Positions 20,403 through 32,300 of a stretch of DNA of 55,250 nt are shown piece after piece; the stretch's first letter is position 1; the number at the start of each line of letters is the position of its first letter. Below the pieces are notes generated by a model that was not told the origin of the DNA, made no database searches, and saw nothing but the letters and a program-made list of their open reading frames with translations. The DNA lies in contig BFEA01000287.1 in the NCBI GenBank assembly GCA_003427395.1, forward strand, positions 545,206 through 600,455, in the 5' to 3' direction. A program made the translations under genes and the position numbers. Source of the stretch: Chara braunii. Taxonomy: Eukaryota; Streptophyta; Charophyceae; Charales; Characeae.

Positions 20403-20919
20403 TTCTCCACTTGCAAGGATGAGATCCATAGAGGGAAAAAAACGAAAAAAATAACATCTGGACCAGAGAAGACCCCGAGGATAGATGGCTTCCCCAAGGA
20501 GTTTTGGGAAGCCATGTGGACAACACTGAGTGCGGACTCGATGAAATTTTATCGTCAGGTATGTGACGTTCTAACCTCACACACTGTGTTGTCTTCCGTT
20601 CGGAGTGACTAGAATGCGGAAAAAGGCCCTTAAAGAACAGCAAGATGGGGTGTGCAAGGATTTTTGGGAAATTGAGTGTGGAGATACAGACAGAACTGAA
20701 ATCTCCCATCTGGTTCTAGTTTCAGCGGGAAATGGTCATCGCCGCGCGGAAAAGAAAACGGGCGCGCACAATTTTCGTTAATCTAAAAAGAATCCTTATA
20801 TCCCCCCATTTCAAAGAAGGGGTGGCGAATACCACAACTCGCGACTCACTGACCACTTTGGAATCAACTACGGTCGCAAAACTACGACAACGATTCCGGT
20901 GGCCTGACCTCGTACTACC
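20403..20919. other. Flank of the second gypsy element
   Basis: Should hold the N-terminal part of RT, but only weak traces are present. 20831-20911 is a segment repeated at 21806-21868 inside the integrase region. Confidence 0.4.
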
Positions 20920-22830
20920 AAATTGAGATTCATCCATGGGATCGGTACAAGACCGTGTTCAAAATGCAATGCGGGAACATCGGGTGGGTCGTAATGCCAT
21001 TTCGCCTCACAAATGCCCCGACCACCTTCCAAGCGACAATTACGATGGAGTTCCCCGACATGTTGGATCGGTTCGTGCTCATCTACCTCGACGACATCTT
21101 CGTGTATAGCCGAACTTTGGACGAGCACCCCGCGCATCTACGCACCATTTTGGACAGGTTACGTTGGCCAAGTACAAGGCCAATCGAGCCAAGTGTCAAT
21201 CCGCGCATCAAAAGTTCACCGAGGAAGTCCGAAGTTGTCCCAAAGATTCCACATTGGTGCCATTTTGGAACAACATGACAGAGAAGCTAGACATCCGATG
21301 AGTACTTCAGCCAAAAGGTGCCACCCATCAACGATTGATGATGCGCAGAAGGAGTTGTTCGCAGTCATCATGGTACTTGAGCTTTGGCGACACTTCCTCC
21401 TCATGCGTCGTAGGTTCACTTGGGCGGATAACAACCCATTGACCTAATACAAGATGCAAGACACGATGAGTAGCACGATTGCTCAGTGGATGTACTTCAT
21501 CAGCCAATTCGACTTCACACCGAAGCACATTTCGGATCTCTCAAACCAAACCTCGAATGCTCTCTCACAAAGATCCGATCTTTGTGCAGTGATCCACCAC
21601 GGTGTTCAACTTCAAGATCGACCTCCATGTGGCATTTTGTGGGCATACAAGACGGATCCAAAATATGCCACTCTATGAGCAACTTTCTTCGGATCATCCG
21701 CCGGCCAGCCACTATGGCATCATCAACGACTACTCCATCCACGATGCAAGGACTCACTATGCGTCCCACGAGACCATCGACAACGCACTCGCCTTATCGG
21801 CGAGTACCACAACTCGTGACTCTCCGACCACTTCGGAGTCGACCGTACGGTCGCAGTGGCCCGACCTCACTACTAATGTCACCCGATATTGCAAATCTTG
21901 TGAAGTTCGCCGACGAAGCAAACCCCGTAACCGCATCCCTCGGGAACCCGGCCTCTCCATTTCTTTGGAAATCACCAACCCCTTTCCTCACATTCCTTTT
22001 GGGCACAACGACATTCTCACGGTCGTTGTCCGTATGAGTACGTAAGCGCGATTTCTTCCTTGCAAGTATCACGCCACGACCCCTAAGCTTGCCCGACTCT
22101 TGCAGACCGGCTGGATTTGCAGCCACGGCATTCTGGACGACATCATTAGTGACCGTGACAGTTGTTTCATGTCAACATTTTGGACTTCTCTCACGAAGGA
22201 GTCCGACATCGAAATGAAACTGGGTTCGGCTCGGCGTCCATAAACGAACGGTCAAACAAAGCGGGCACATCAAATGGCTCAAATAATTATCCGTCGGCTC
22301 ATTTGTCTAGACCAACAGGATTGGCTCGACCGCCTTCCCGACATCGACTTCACCTACAACACTTCGTTGCATCCGACGATAGGCACGACTCCATTCAAGC
22401 TGCACCATGGGACTTGCTGGTGAAAGTCTGCGCAAACACGCAGAAGGCTCCCCAAGTGGTTTGGACCTTATTACCATCACATCAGCCGCGGGAGACGAGC
22501 CCGGTGGCCAATCATTTGTGATCGACATCCCGCCTCATCTACCGGTCCACCCAGCCTTCCACGCCTCCAAGCTGGCTACATATACACCAGCCAAGAGCTG
22601 CGACTTCCCGGGCCCAAGATCATAGTACCCTCCTTCCATGCATGGTCATCAGGAGATCGATCGCGTCGTCACGTACCGCAAGTACGGCAACAGGCCAATG
22701 CAGTACAAGGTCACAATTAAGGGGTCCGACCGCGACGACACAGTGGATTTCGCGAGCAGACTTGTAAGCATCAACACCGCTGATCTACGCCCAGTACGAG
22801 AAGCAACGACTAGCCAAGCTAGCTGCACAA
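20920..22830 (+). pseudogene. Chromovirus pol remnant (RT, RNase H, integrase, chromodomain)
   Basis: Plus-strand pieces in shifting frames follow pol order. RT: YYQIEIHPWDRYKTVFKMQ, WVVMPFRLTNAPTTFQA and the catalytic FVLIYLDDIFVYSRTL near 21080. RNase H: DDAQKELFAVIMVLELWRHF near 21340, then ISQFDFTPKHISDLSNQTSN near 21500. Integrase: zinc end YCKSCEVRRRSKPRNRIPRE near 21885 (second Cys of the final CxxC changed to Arg), core traces, then DWLDRLPDIDFTYNTSLHP near 22320. It ends with VHPAFHASKLATYTPAKSCD and a chromodomain-like EIDRVVTYRKYGNRPMQYKV near 22660. Many stops and shifts make it dead. The chromodomain marks it as a chromovirus, a different lineage from the element at 1-11674. Confidence 0.88.
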
Positions 22831-22906
22831 CCTGCCCCTCCCACCCGGACTTCAGTCTCACCCCTCCAACAGGCAGCTTCGCCCTCGCAGGTAAGCTCAG
22901 TCTTTC

Positions 22907-22919
22907 AAGGAGGGGGGTT
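22907..22919 (+). promoter_or_regulatory. Polypurine tract
   Basis: AAGGAGGGGGGTT sits immediately before the TGTGGCATTC start of an LTR, where the plus-strand DNA primer of an LTR retrotransposon belongs. Confidence 0.75.
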
Positions 22920-23560
22920 TGTGGCATTCTCTGCTCCACACAGGCCCTTTGCAGGGCCCGGTCCATAGGAGTAAGGATTAGCAGATTTAGTAGGTCCGAT
23001 TAGGCCAGATTAGAACTGGGCCCTGGTGCGCCGTTCCACTAGTGCCAGGCCCCCGCTTATAGACCCAGTTAGGCCAGCAGCAGGGGGCACAGGCCCTAGG
23101 CACCGTTTCATTCCCCGGGCGCCATTTCCAAAGGGCACAGGCCCTGGGCACCAGTTAAGGCGCCAAACTTTTTTCCGTTTGGGCGCCAAGTTTAGGCGCC
23201 AAAGATGCCACTCAGGTCACTACATGAGGCCAGACCAGCATTATTTATAGCTGGTCGGTCTCAGCTTCCGTAGGGATTCTTCAGGCTTTCGTGGAGTTAG
23301 TAGCGGTAGCTGTGGTCAACGATAGGACAGCGGTAGTTTTCCAGCGCTGGGCGCCGCATTAAGACTTCTGCCACGAGCTAGCGCTGCAGCCTACTGTAGT
23401 GGAGGTTGGAGGGAGACTGGCTAGGGAGGAGGACAGGGAGACTCACCTGACAACTTACCTGCGACACCATCGCTCCAGCTTTGTCTTCAGTTGGTCCATA
23501 CCTGCATCAAGGCGACACCTTTTCGCAGGTTAGTGCCTGGTATACACACAGGCACACAGA
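22920..23560 (+). repeat. 3' LTR of the chromovirus (end uncertain)
   Basis: Starts TGTGGCATTC right after the polypurine tract. It has repeated GGCGCC words (23118-23210) and a TATA-like TTATTTATAG at 23241-23250, consistent with U3 followed by R. The right end is not defined, because no second LTR is in the window. A (GA)n stretch begins near 23557. Confidence 0.6.
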
Positions 23561-23928
23561 GAGAGAGAGAGGAATCCTGCCCGAGGAGAGGTCGCCGTTT
23601 CGACGTACGGTTTTCGCCACTCCGACGTACTGTGCTTGCTGCGCGCGGTTCGACGTGCATGCTTCAGAGAGGGAGAGAGAGAGAGAGAGAGATTGGAATT
23701 CAGACTTCACATTTGAGCAGAGCCAATGTGGGAGACTATTGCTGGGATTGGTATCGATGGCACTCTGGGTTGACATCCCCCCTCTTCTTCCCCCTCTTTG
23801 TCTCCCCCTCCCTCGTCCCTGTATGCATCGGACCTAGCAACCTCTTCTCTCCGTGTACTGGCGTCTGGCCACTGACACCATGGGATGGTGATGATGATGA
23901 TGTTCATTTTGTGTCACGACATTGATGA

Positions 23929-24876
23929 TTGGGTCTGATCGTTGGTATTTCAGTCTTCTGCTCAGCTATCATTGCTCCATCTTTAAGAGGGCCGTTCCCT
24001 GGTTCTGGTCTGCACCACTCTGGCATGCGACAGGGAGGGAACCCCCAAAAGTCGTTGATAGGAATGCAATCGAAACGGTCGCGGCATGTGAGGGAGGGAA
24101 TGGGGCTGGGGACAATACCCACCCTTTTGTATTGCATCCAGGCGGCACGATCTGACATGGGATCCACGACGATGGGAATGCCCCAGCCAACTAATGCGAG
24201 GACAGATGTGCCACTCCAGAATCTTACTACCAAGAACATCTACAACTCTTTACAGGAGCCTGTGAACATCTGCGAGGAGCTGAGAACTCGTTGGGCTAAG
24301 AGGAGTTCTTGGTAGATGGACTCGTCAAAAAGATGGAATGCGAAATGTGCAGTTCTGGCAGCCCTGCCAGTTCAGAAACAGGCAGGTCTGCTATGGCAGC
24401 TGTCCCATCTAGCGATCCCCACAGCGCAGTGGTTGGCAACTAAGAGCCGACACAAGGACCAGAGACAGTGCCCCACCTGTTTCTACGATGCCCGACGGTG
24501 TGGACCTTCTGAGAATGGTGGGCACAAAAGATAGCAGATAAAGCCCTGCTTGACATCACAGCGGAGGCTGATGCGGCTATCCTATTGGAGGCACTGATGA
24601 AAGTGGACTGCCAAACCGGATGATCTCATGACATCTGAAATTTTGACGGCAGCGGTGGTGTGGGCCTTTTGGACACTCCGGAATGAACACTGTAGACATC
24701 GTACCTCCCCCCGCCTGCAGGCTTATCAGGACAGGGCACTGGAAAATATATGGGTAGCTCTCCTGGTGGACTGGCACCGAAGCAGGAACGGTTCTCGGGC
24801 AGATGGGATTCATACCCTGCTCGCCCGAGACCCTCAAATCTGCCGCATGCTGTTCAGTCCGCTTCTGCTACGCTAA
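23929..24876 (+). pseudogene. Non-LTR retrotransposon ORF2 3' fragment
   Basis: Plus-strand frames read LTTKNIYNSLQEP, then WNAKCAVLAALPVQKQAGLL, WQLSHLAIPTAQWLATKSRH and a CPTCFYDAR...CPTVWTFWEWWAQK pattern, followed by EILTAAVVWAFWTLRNEHCR. This is the zinc-binding region and tail found downstream of RT in LINE ORF2 proteins (zf-RVT type). The block is interrupted by stops and frame changes. Its first part (SDRWYFSLL near 23935) recurs at 48040-48140 and 48750-48810. No RT catalytic motif is in the window, so it is 5'-truncated, as is usual for LINEs. Confidence 0.65.
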
Positions 24877-24930
24877 AGGGCCTGGGCAGATACGGAGGAA
24901 GAATCTGAATAGCAGCCGATATGCATATTC

Positions 24931-25030
24931 TACAGTCTTCACCCGAATACAACGTACCGTGTATTTTGGCTATCTTGCCGTGTAAATACAGCCATAATGA
25001 CTGTACGTTGTATTCGGCTTAAGAAGGTAG
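24931..25030. mobile_element. Foldback MITE, copy A
   Basis: Inverted arms CCCGAATACAACGTAC (24942-24957) and 25002-25017 with a short centre containing TGTAAATACAGCCATAATGA. Homologous to copies at 27664, 31000 and 32635. Confidence 0.75.
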
Positions 25031-25977
25031 TAAGGGGGGTGGGGGTAGGGGCTCAGCAGACTTGGATAGATAGCTGGTTTGGTCATATAATGGCAGAGGA
25101 AGGGGACTAGAGGCGGGGGAGTAGAGCTAAACGGGATTTGTCGAGGTTCTTTATTGAAATGGTCCGATCAGGGGGATGACCTAAATGGGGATTGTCGCGA
25201 CCATTAAGTTGATCGCTGCTAGGATCATGCTCAGAATCACATGCTCAGTTAGGATGTGCCAATTTGAATTGAGAGCGTTGTTGGGCATTGCACGGCATGC
25301 AGGGGGAAACTGCCGCTCGAATATGTTCCATGCCTCCTTGTGCTTGTTCCCGTAGGTTCTGTTGACGGAAAATGTAGGCACGAAGGAATACGTCGTCGCT
25401 GGCTGAATTTATTGACGAATCTGAAATTTTCGCTTCGTTCTTTTCTATTGGCGCGTTCAGCGCACGTCTGCTGAGGGTCATGTTACCCAAGTATGCAGTT
25501 TTATCGGCATTTTGCAAACGGCCTCGGCGTATGGACGGCAGATGAATTCGAGCGACAGTAAGCAGATTTCTATTACGACTTAAAGAAGATGAATCTGACT
25601 GGAATTACGTCCGAAGAGGAAGTTGAAAACAAAAATCGTGAATTTACATTATAGGCCCTCGATTATTCAAAAGAAGGGGTGAAAGTTCATGAAACATGAT
25701 AGACCGCATCAGCACTCGCACAAAAACAAGAAACGAAAAGCGCAACGCAGACCTGTGCTCCACGCTGAGCTCTGTCAGCCAAAGAGCAAGTGGATTGTAG
25801 ACTGAAAACGGTAGAAAGCTATGCGGAACTTCTGTAATCGTATGCGGAGGTATACACGACACATTCCTTGGAGACAATGGTAGGTTTCCCTCCACGGGGG
25901 GAGAAATCGAAAGAAACGATGAGAGTGCTATTTCGCGCCAGAAAATAAAATGTCCGGGGTACAAAAATCATTAAGCA
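25031..25977. other. No gene seen
   Basis: G-rich then mixed sequence. Minus-strand frames at 25245-25517 and 25644-25964 show no family resemblance and have ordinary chance length. Confidence 0.45.
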
Positions 25978-27081
25978 ATGACCCTAAAAGGCTGGCAGAC
26001 CGGTGCCCAGCTGAGAGACGGCCTGAAGGGTTTTTGCCATAACCTGCAGGACAAGATGGACGCCCTGCTCAGATCTGCTCCTCCTCCAGGATGGTCGGCA
26101 CTGATGCGGCAGGAAACCAACAGGCAAGCGGAAGACTGGGGGGCGCCACATATGCTGACATTCATAGCCACTCAGGGGTCCAACAACGAGCGGGCCACCT
26201 TGTCAATTCACGATATCACCCACCCAGTGCGCCAAACTAAGCCTGGTTAACAGACCGGGCAGAGCTCAGGTGGTCGCTAAGCTGTGCCTGCTTAGCAAAG
26301 TCCCGAGTTCTAGAAGATGTACAGAGTGACGACCTCAAGCTCGCCGACCAAAGGTTTAGAAAGAACCAGCTTGGGCTTTAAACACCGCAGAAGGCATCAA
26401 GACATACCTGCAACCTTGAAGCACAGTTGGCAAGCTCACCCCCCAATTACCCTACCGCTGCCATCTTCCCCCATCAAAACGCACCCCGATAAAGAATGTA
26501 TACAAGCTAGCCTTCCGGTCACGTGCAGCCAAGACGAGGGTGAGTGCGTTGTGTTCGGGGGAAGCCAGGGCACCTGGAGTTCGGGAGAAGCCAGTGGCGG
26601 CCGGTACCCCTCAGCATGCCAGCCTCCGCATCCGAAGCACTTGCCTCCCATCTTTCCAATGGCAAGACTTTTATTTGGCCCTCCCTGTCAACCAGTGGCT
26701 GCTGAAAGAGAGAAGGGGCAAATAGATCAAAAGCCATCTGAACGAGTTGTGCGAAGATTGCAACGGAGTGGTAAAGGACACTCGTTACCGTCTTCTGCTC
26801 TGTGAGAATGCCACTGATTTCTGGCCGATAGCGGCCTCCTTTTGGAAAGTAACATACCAGAAAACACACTTCCTGGAGGCCCCCTGACCAGGCTCACCGG
26901 CATTACACTCCGAATTGTGGCTGATATCGAGAGAGGGATGCCGGCAAACCATTCAGCAAACACGACCCACAAGCCCACTAACCTGCGTCAACTTTCTCGC
27001 GTACCTAGAAGTGGAATACCGCACCGATTGGTCCCACAGACGAAACGTTCAATGAAGTCCAACCCGGACGAAGGAACATGA
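25978..27081 (+). pseudogene. Possible second LINE ORF2 fragment
   Basis: Plus-strand frames include RLTGITLRIVADIERGM and, with a frame change, LCEDCNGVVKDTRYRLLLCE near 26740-26815, whose C-x2-C...C pattern and position resemble the zinc region of LINE ORF2. An upstream frame (25978-26250) reads DGLKGFCHNLQDKMDALLRS and ends ATLSIHDITHPVRQTKPG. The family call is tentative; stops break it repeatedly. Confidence 0.35.
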
Positions 27082-27663
27082 TATCGGGCAAAGTTCACGG
27101 ATGGGATTCTGGGCGCGGGTAGGAAAAGAGAAGTAACTGGCCAGCCACTGAAGTTTCACTGGGCCAGGGCAACATCAGGGCGAAGTGCAACGGTGTAGAA
27201 AGTGTACTGGCGGAAAGTTGTACAGTGGGAAGCCGGACCCGGTTTCCAGCAGGTGACGCTCCTTACCCATTGACAGGAGCCAACGACTGGGGGTGATAGT
27301 GGGACATGCTCGGATCACCCTCAGCAGCATCTCCGGTCTACGTTCCCAAGAAAAACAAAGCTGCCAGGCACGACAACACAGAAGGGAGTTCCTGGCCAGT
27401 TGAACATGGAAGAAACTGTCACATGCTTCAAAAGTAGCACAGCGCAACGGCAACGTGTCTTGTTTATCACTCTCGGATTGATAAGTGCCCACCCTCTCTT
27501 CAATGTACGATACAGCTAACAGAGTTGAGAAGCTGGTCGCTTGTTTCGGCAGTGGTCTTCCTGATCTACACCAACAGATTTGAACCTACCGGTGTGATGA
27601 TCGAACGGAAGACAGACCTCCGGTGGCGGCCCCGCCGCATCAACAGGGTTGCTCGACAGTGGC
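27082..27663. other. No gene seen
   Basis: Continues the composition of the preceding decayed element with broken frames only. Confidence 0.4.
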
Positions 27664-27780
27664 CCTACCGTCGTCCCCTGAATAGAACATACGTACGGTC
27701 ATTATTATACGCATTTGCCCAACTGTCAGTCCAGATACAGCGAAAACGACGATACGTTCTGTCCGGGAGAAGACGGTAGG
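27664..27780. mobile_element. Foldback MITE, copy B
   Basis: Ends CCTACCG (27664-27670) and CGGTAGG (27774-27780) are inverted. The inner arms (GAATAGAACATACGTACGGT and CGATACGTTCTGTC) also fold. The centre has GTCAGTCCAGATACAGC, matching the CAGTCTAAATACAGC of copy D. Confidence 0.75.
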
Positions 27781-27986
27781 AGATGACGCACGCAGAGGAA
27801 ATGATCTTCGTTGACGCTCTCCTGCCCCTCCCATAAGACGAGGACACGATCTTCGAGTTCCCACCAGCCCGAGCACCCACTACTGTCCCAGATCCTCAAA
27901 ACACCCCTGATACCCTCTACCAAGTCTCACCTTTCCTAAGCTGCCGGTTCACCCGACGCAGAGTACACAGCTCTTACCAGCATACA

Positions 27987-28092
27987 CGGTAAGAGATTCT
28001 CGATTCGAGACCGACAGGTAGCTTGGGTAGGCGACTTTGAAAAGACGCTCTCAACGGTACACAACACCGTAAGAGATTCTCGATTCGAGACT
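27987..28092. repeat. 25-bp word repeated at 80-bp spacing
   Basis: GTAAGAGATTCTCGATTCGA followed by GAC occurs near 27989 and again near 28069. The centre TCTCGATTCGAGA is palindromic. Function unknown. Confidence 0.7.
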
Positions 28093-29314
28093 GGGCTGCA
28101 ATCAGACTCGCTTTCATTCACACTCTCATGCATGCAAACAGGTGCGCAGCAAACTGGCGACAAGCGCCCACTGAGAACTCAAAGATAAGGTAACCGAGAA
28201 CACAGATCAGACACAAGTTCACTTCGATGGCTATGGCGACTCAGCGCCCACACAACTCTCTGTTCGCATACACAGGATCAGGCAGCTAAAGGGGCAGGCG
28301 ACTTGAAAAAGCGCACTAGGAGCCTCATGACCACAGAGATGCACACACATAACAAGCTCTCCACGCCGCATCTTACATCTTTCTTACGAATGAACGATTG
28401 GTTGACAACACGCCAGCGACAATTTCTGAACAAAGCAACCCTGAATAATTCGGCGTTGCAGCTCTACCTATCGTTTAAGGCCCGGGTTCGACGATATCTC
28501 ATTTTCCATCATTTTCCAGAATTTCCATTTCCAAACACGCATATGCAAACCTCATATATCCGAACGAATAAAGTAGCATCAAAACACAAAAGTCACGAAG
28601 AGCAGCAAGTGGAAAGAGAAATGCAGAGAGCATACAGAATACATACGTGGAGAAGAAAAAAAAAAAACATGAAGAGAAGGAATTGCAAACGAGAAGCAAT
28701 TGCAAAGAGATGCAGAGAGTATCACATACGAAATAAGGCAAGACGACTCTGATTGACTCTGCGGAACGATTCATCAAAACTCGATCTTCAAGGACGGATT
28801 TCTTTGGGGCAAATCTCTTAAATCGGCCTCGACAGAAACAAAAAAACTCCACCTTCCATATCCTCCCTCCTCGTGACAAGAGACTGCACGGACTCCCAAT
28901 ATGCACCGACGGGTACACACCCCTCCCTTTTTCCCAAGAGCGCACACTCCTCTCCTTCGCCGCAAATGCCACCTTTCAAATCACAACGCATCAATCAAAA
29001 CCAGTTATCGACCACCACAAACGCCCTCCATGAGACAAAATCACAGCCGCTCCCAGCGGACGAAAACATGTTTACATTAGCATCGTTACTTGCCCACCAT
29101 GTCAACAAGTAACATCGCCAGCGCTTCCACCGACAGAAAGGAGGACAGGGACCCCTGCATACAAAAATTCCGATCAACTCTGCTACCCGGCGTCGCACAA
29201 GTGTTCTCCTACCGCTAAAACCAAGGAGGATAAGCAGACAGCGAATGCAACACGCGTCGCGCAAGCCGCTCTATCCTTGCGTTCGTCGATTGCTGGCACA
29301 TCCCTCAGACGATT
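28093..29314. other. Downstream flank of eL24; no gene seen
   Basis: Contains A/G-rich sequence. The 3' UTR of eL24 must lie just left of 29315. A frame at 28303-28752 is Lys/Arg-rich simple sequence. No other family is recognisable. Confidence 0.45.
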
Positions 29315-32300
29315 TTAACGCTTTCCTCCGCCGCCACCCAGCTTCGGCCCCTTCGGTTGAGGCGCCTTTCCTGTGGTCTTCATCGCCGACTTCGATGCCT
29401 TGGCTTGAGCTTCTACCTTCTTCGCCTTCTTCTCCTCCTTGGTCTTCTTAATCCGCTCCTTCACCTCACTGGAACACACAATTCACGTTTCCCACATTAT
29501 CGTTAATCATACCGCAGGTGTTGCTGCAACAAATATTCTCTTCGTATTAATACCTATGAGTGGAAAACAGTTGCTCAGGGCGCTCAAGGGTTCCCATCAC
29601 AATGGCTCCAACACAAGGACATGGAAGTCCATCCTTAGAAATCTCGAGCAGTCACTACGGACGCCGGATCCTATTTCTTAGCTTTGCTTTCCATTAACAA
29701 TGCATATGTACGGAATGGGTTCAACTTTTAGTCCCGTTCACCACAAACGTCTCCAGTTACTCGTCGCCATAGCCCAAATAATCGCGACTCAAACTGCGTG
29801 TTAACAACATGAGCCACGAGTAACACCATCTTCCCACCGTCCTCAGCCGAATAGAATCGAAGGCCCGGTTATTGTGGCCAAATTCGTGGCGACTTTCAGT
29901 ACAGGTACGTCGACGATGATAATTTGCCACGTGTTCTTATTTGGATTAAGGTGGTCCAGCCCGACATCGGTGCAGAATGAACGTCTTCACCACTTAAACG
30001 TGACGCCTACAACACCTTGACATCGTCATACCCGCCAAGAACAGAAAAACTTAAAACTTGAACGCACTTCACATTGTTTCCCCCAAGTCAATTTTTTTGA
30101 ATTTACATATATAGATGATCGTCAAACAGAACTGCCCGGTAAACCGTAGCTTGAGAGGGAGAAGAGAACAACACAACGAGTGCCTGTGAGAAACCGTTTA
30201 CCAAGACCTTCACCGACTCATCAGGAGGCTATATATGCAAGTCACTTCAACGTGACGCACTCCGGAGACGAGAAAATATAACGCCGCTATTACAATTCAG
30301 GCACCGATGAAGGGCTTCGGACTCCATCCTTTTCAGTGACAACAAAGTCGTGTCATCCTCAGTGGTGTCTCGAAATCCGATCAGAAGGGCTATAGATTGT
30401 CCGGAGAGAAACTTCGACGTCATCACATTCGGGTATTCTTACATGTTTACAAAAACGAATGGTAATCGATCACAAGCTTCCCTTTGATGTCATAAAGCTT
30501 ATTTATCGATTTATGGACACAGCACGTATTTCCCCTCGTTCCTCCGCAGTTCATGGTTTCCTGCCCCAACTACCATTGCGCACCACCAGCCTATAAGGGC
30601 AGGCGGTATACATTCAGCCAATCATATGCGACTTCGATTAAGACTGCCGGACGCGAATACCCAATCGAAACCCTTTTTCTTCCAGTAACCAGTTTGTGCT
30701 AGTTCAAGACAACGCTCGGGGAGTATCTCGAACATAAAAAAGACAATTTTTTTAATATGAACCAGAAACGATGAACCGTCCGTCTCCTTGGCACACACCC
30801 AACTGACTCATTTTCCTACTGATTTTCTCGCCTGCGCTTGACCTAAGTCACATACGTACGTGGTCATGAGTAGAACATTCGGTCTTCCGTTGACTAGCAA
30901 CAGCAGTGTCTTAATGCAGTTCTGTCTGCATCCGCAAACTTCTTATCGAAACCGATACCGATAGCCCAATCAAGCACAATCCACATAACTCTCCGTCTGA
31001 CTAGTCTTTTCGCATAAGAACGTACAACCATTAGTATGGATGAAGTATTTAAAGCAATTTTCAGTCTAGATACCGCCATAACGACCGTACAGAGCTCTTT
31101 TTGGGCGAAGACGATAAGGCAGAGATTCCCGTCCCCCAACATCGTTGACAGCAATAGAAACAGAGAGACTCTCTCGGATGCACAACACAGACTCGATCTA
31201 ACAGACAAGATAAACTGCAAACATACGAATCTGCTGATTAATTAACACCTCTGTCGAAGTCCTATACGCAACGGACAGTGCAATATATACGAAGACCCAT
31301 TACATTCAGCACATCCGCCACAAAATCAGTGACCCGAAAAAAGTGAGTTATCTAGCAAACGTATTTATTGAATAACATAAAGAGTCCAATAGAGACCAAA
31401 AGACTGAATTATCTCGCACACGTATTTATTGCATGACATTACATCATCGCATTATCGACCTCCCACATCGATATCGCTTTTCACAAAATAATGACGAGGA
31501 AAGGATAAAGGGACATACCGCAAGGCTGCCTCTCTCGCGGCTTCTCGTACTTCAGCCTTCTCAGTTCGCCTCTTCGTGATCACTTCCAAGGAAGCACCAA
31601 CGATCGACCTGTTGATTGGCTTCGATATGGTCCTCCGCCTCTTGCGCTGGGTCTCGGCGTGGGCATCCTGCGTGACAGAAAGAATTTATACACACCAGAG
31701 TTGACAGTGAGCAGCTTGTCCTGGTACATGCTAAACTTCACGAGTCATTGTTATGACATTCATTTAATTACCGACCATTTCCACTCTTCCCCAGTGTTTC
31801 TCTTGACCTATGCCACTCCATAAACTTGTTATCCCTGAGAACAACGAGGAAAGCTAGCTTCCGCAACCAACCAACGGCGAACATAGACAACTCACACCCC
31901 TCCCTCGCAGGCCCCAACACTAGATTACTCAATCGCCGAATACAACGCCTCGAAAAAAAAAGCCTAACAATGAGAATTTCCTCCACCCAATGAGAGGTAA
32001 GGTAGGTCGAAGAGGTCGAGTCCACTCGGATGGGAAAGGTAGCTCGTGCAACGTTCAGGATCGGCATGATTTGTATTCGGGAGAAGAGGGAAGCGTAAAC
32101 TGCAGTAAAGAGGACAGTACAAAGGATTAGGCTTACATCAACAGCCGATGAAGACGACCATTTCAACGAGGAAGCTTCCTACACTCCTCTGGTCTGAACA
32201 ATTCCTTCATTCTTAACCACGCGCTAACCCTAATTTTCTTCTTAGCACATTCTTTGAGAACCGTAACCCTAATCTCGTCCAGGTCTACCGGCAGTCTCTT

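Larger units (their letters stand above)
29469..31518 (-). other. eL24 intron 4 with mobile-element insertions
   Basis: A 2.05-kb GT-AG intron. It holds the hammerhead-like unit at 30120-30230 and MITE copy C at 31000-31115. The remainder has no identifiable content. Confidence 0.9.

Noticed and set aside
26517-26869. Cys-rich minus-strand frames as a secreted protein
   Set aside because: They overlap a plus-strand LINE-like remnant and show no signal peptide or conserved spacing.
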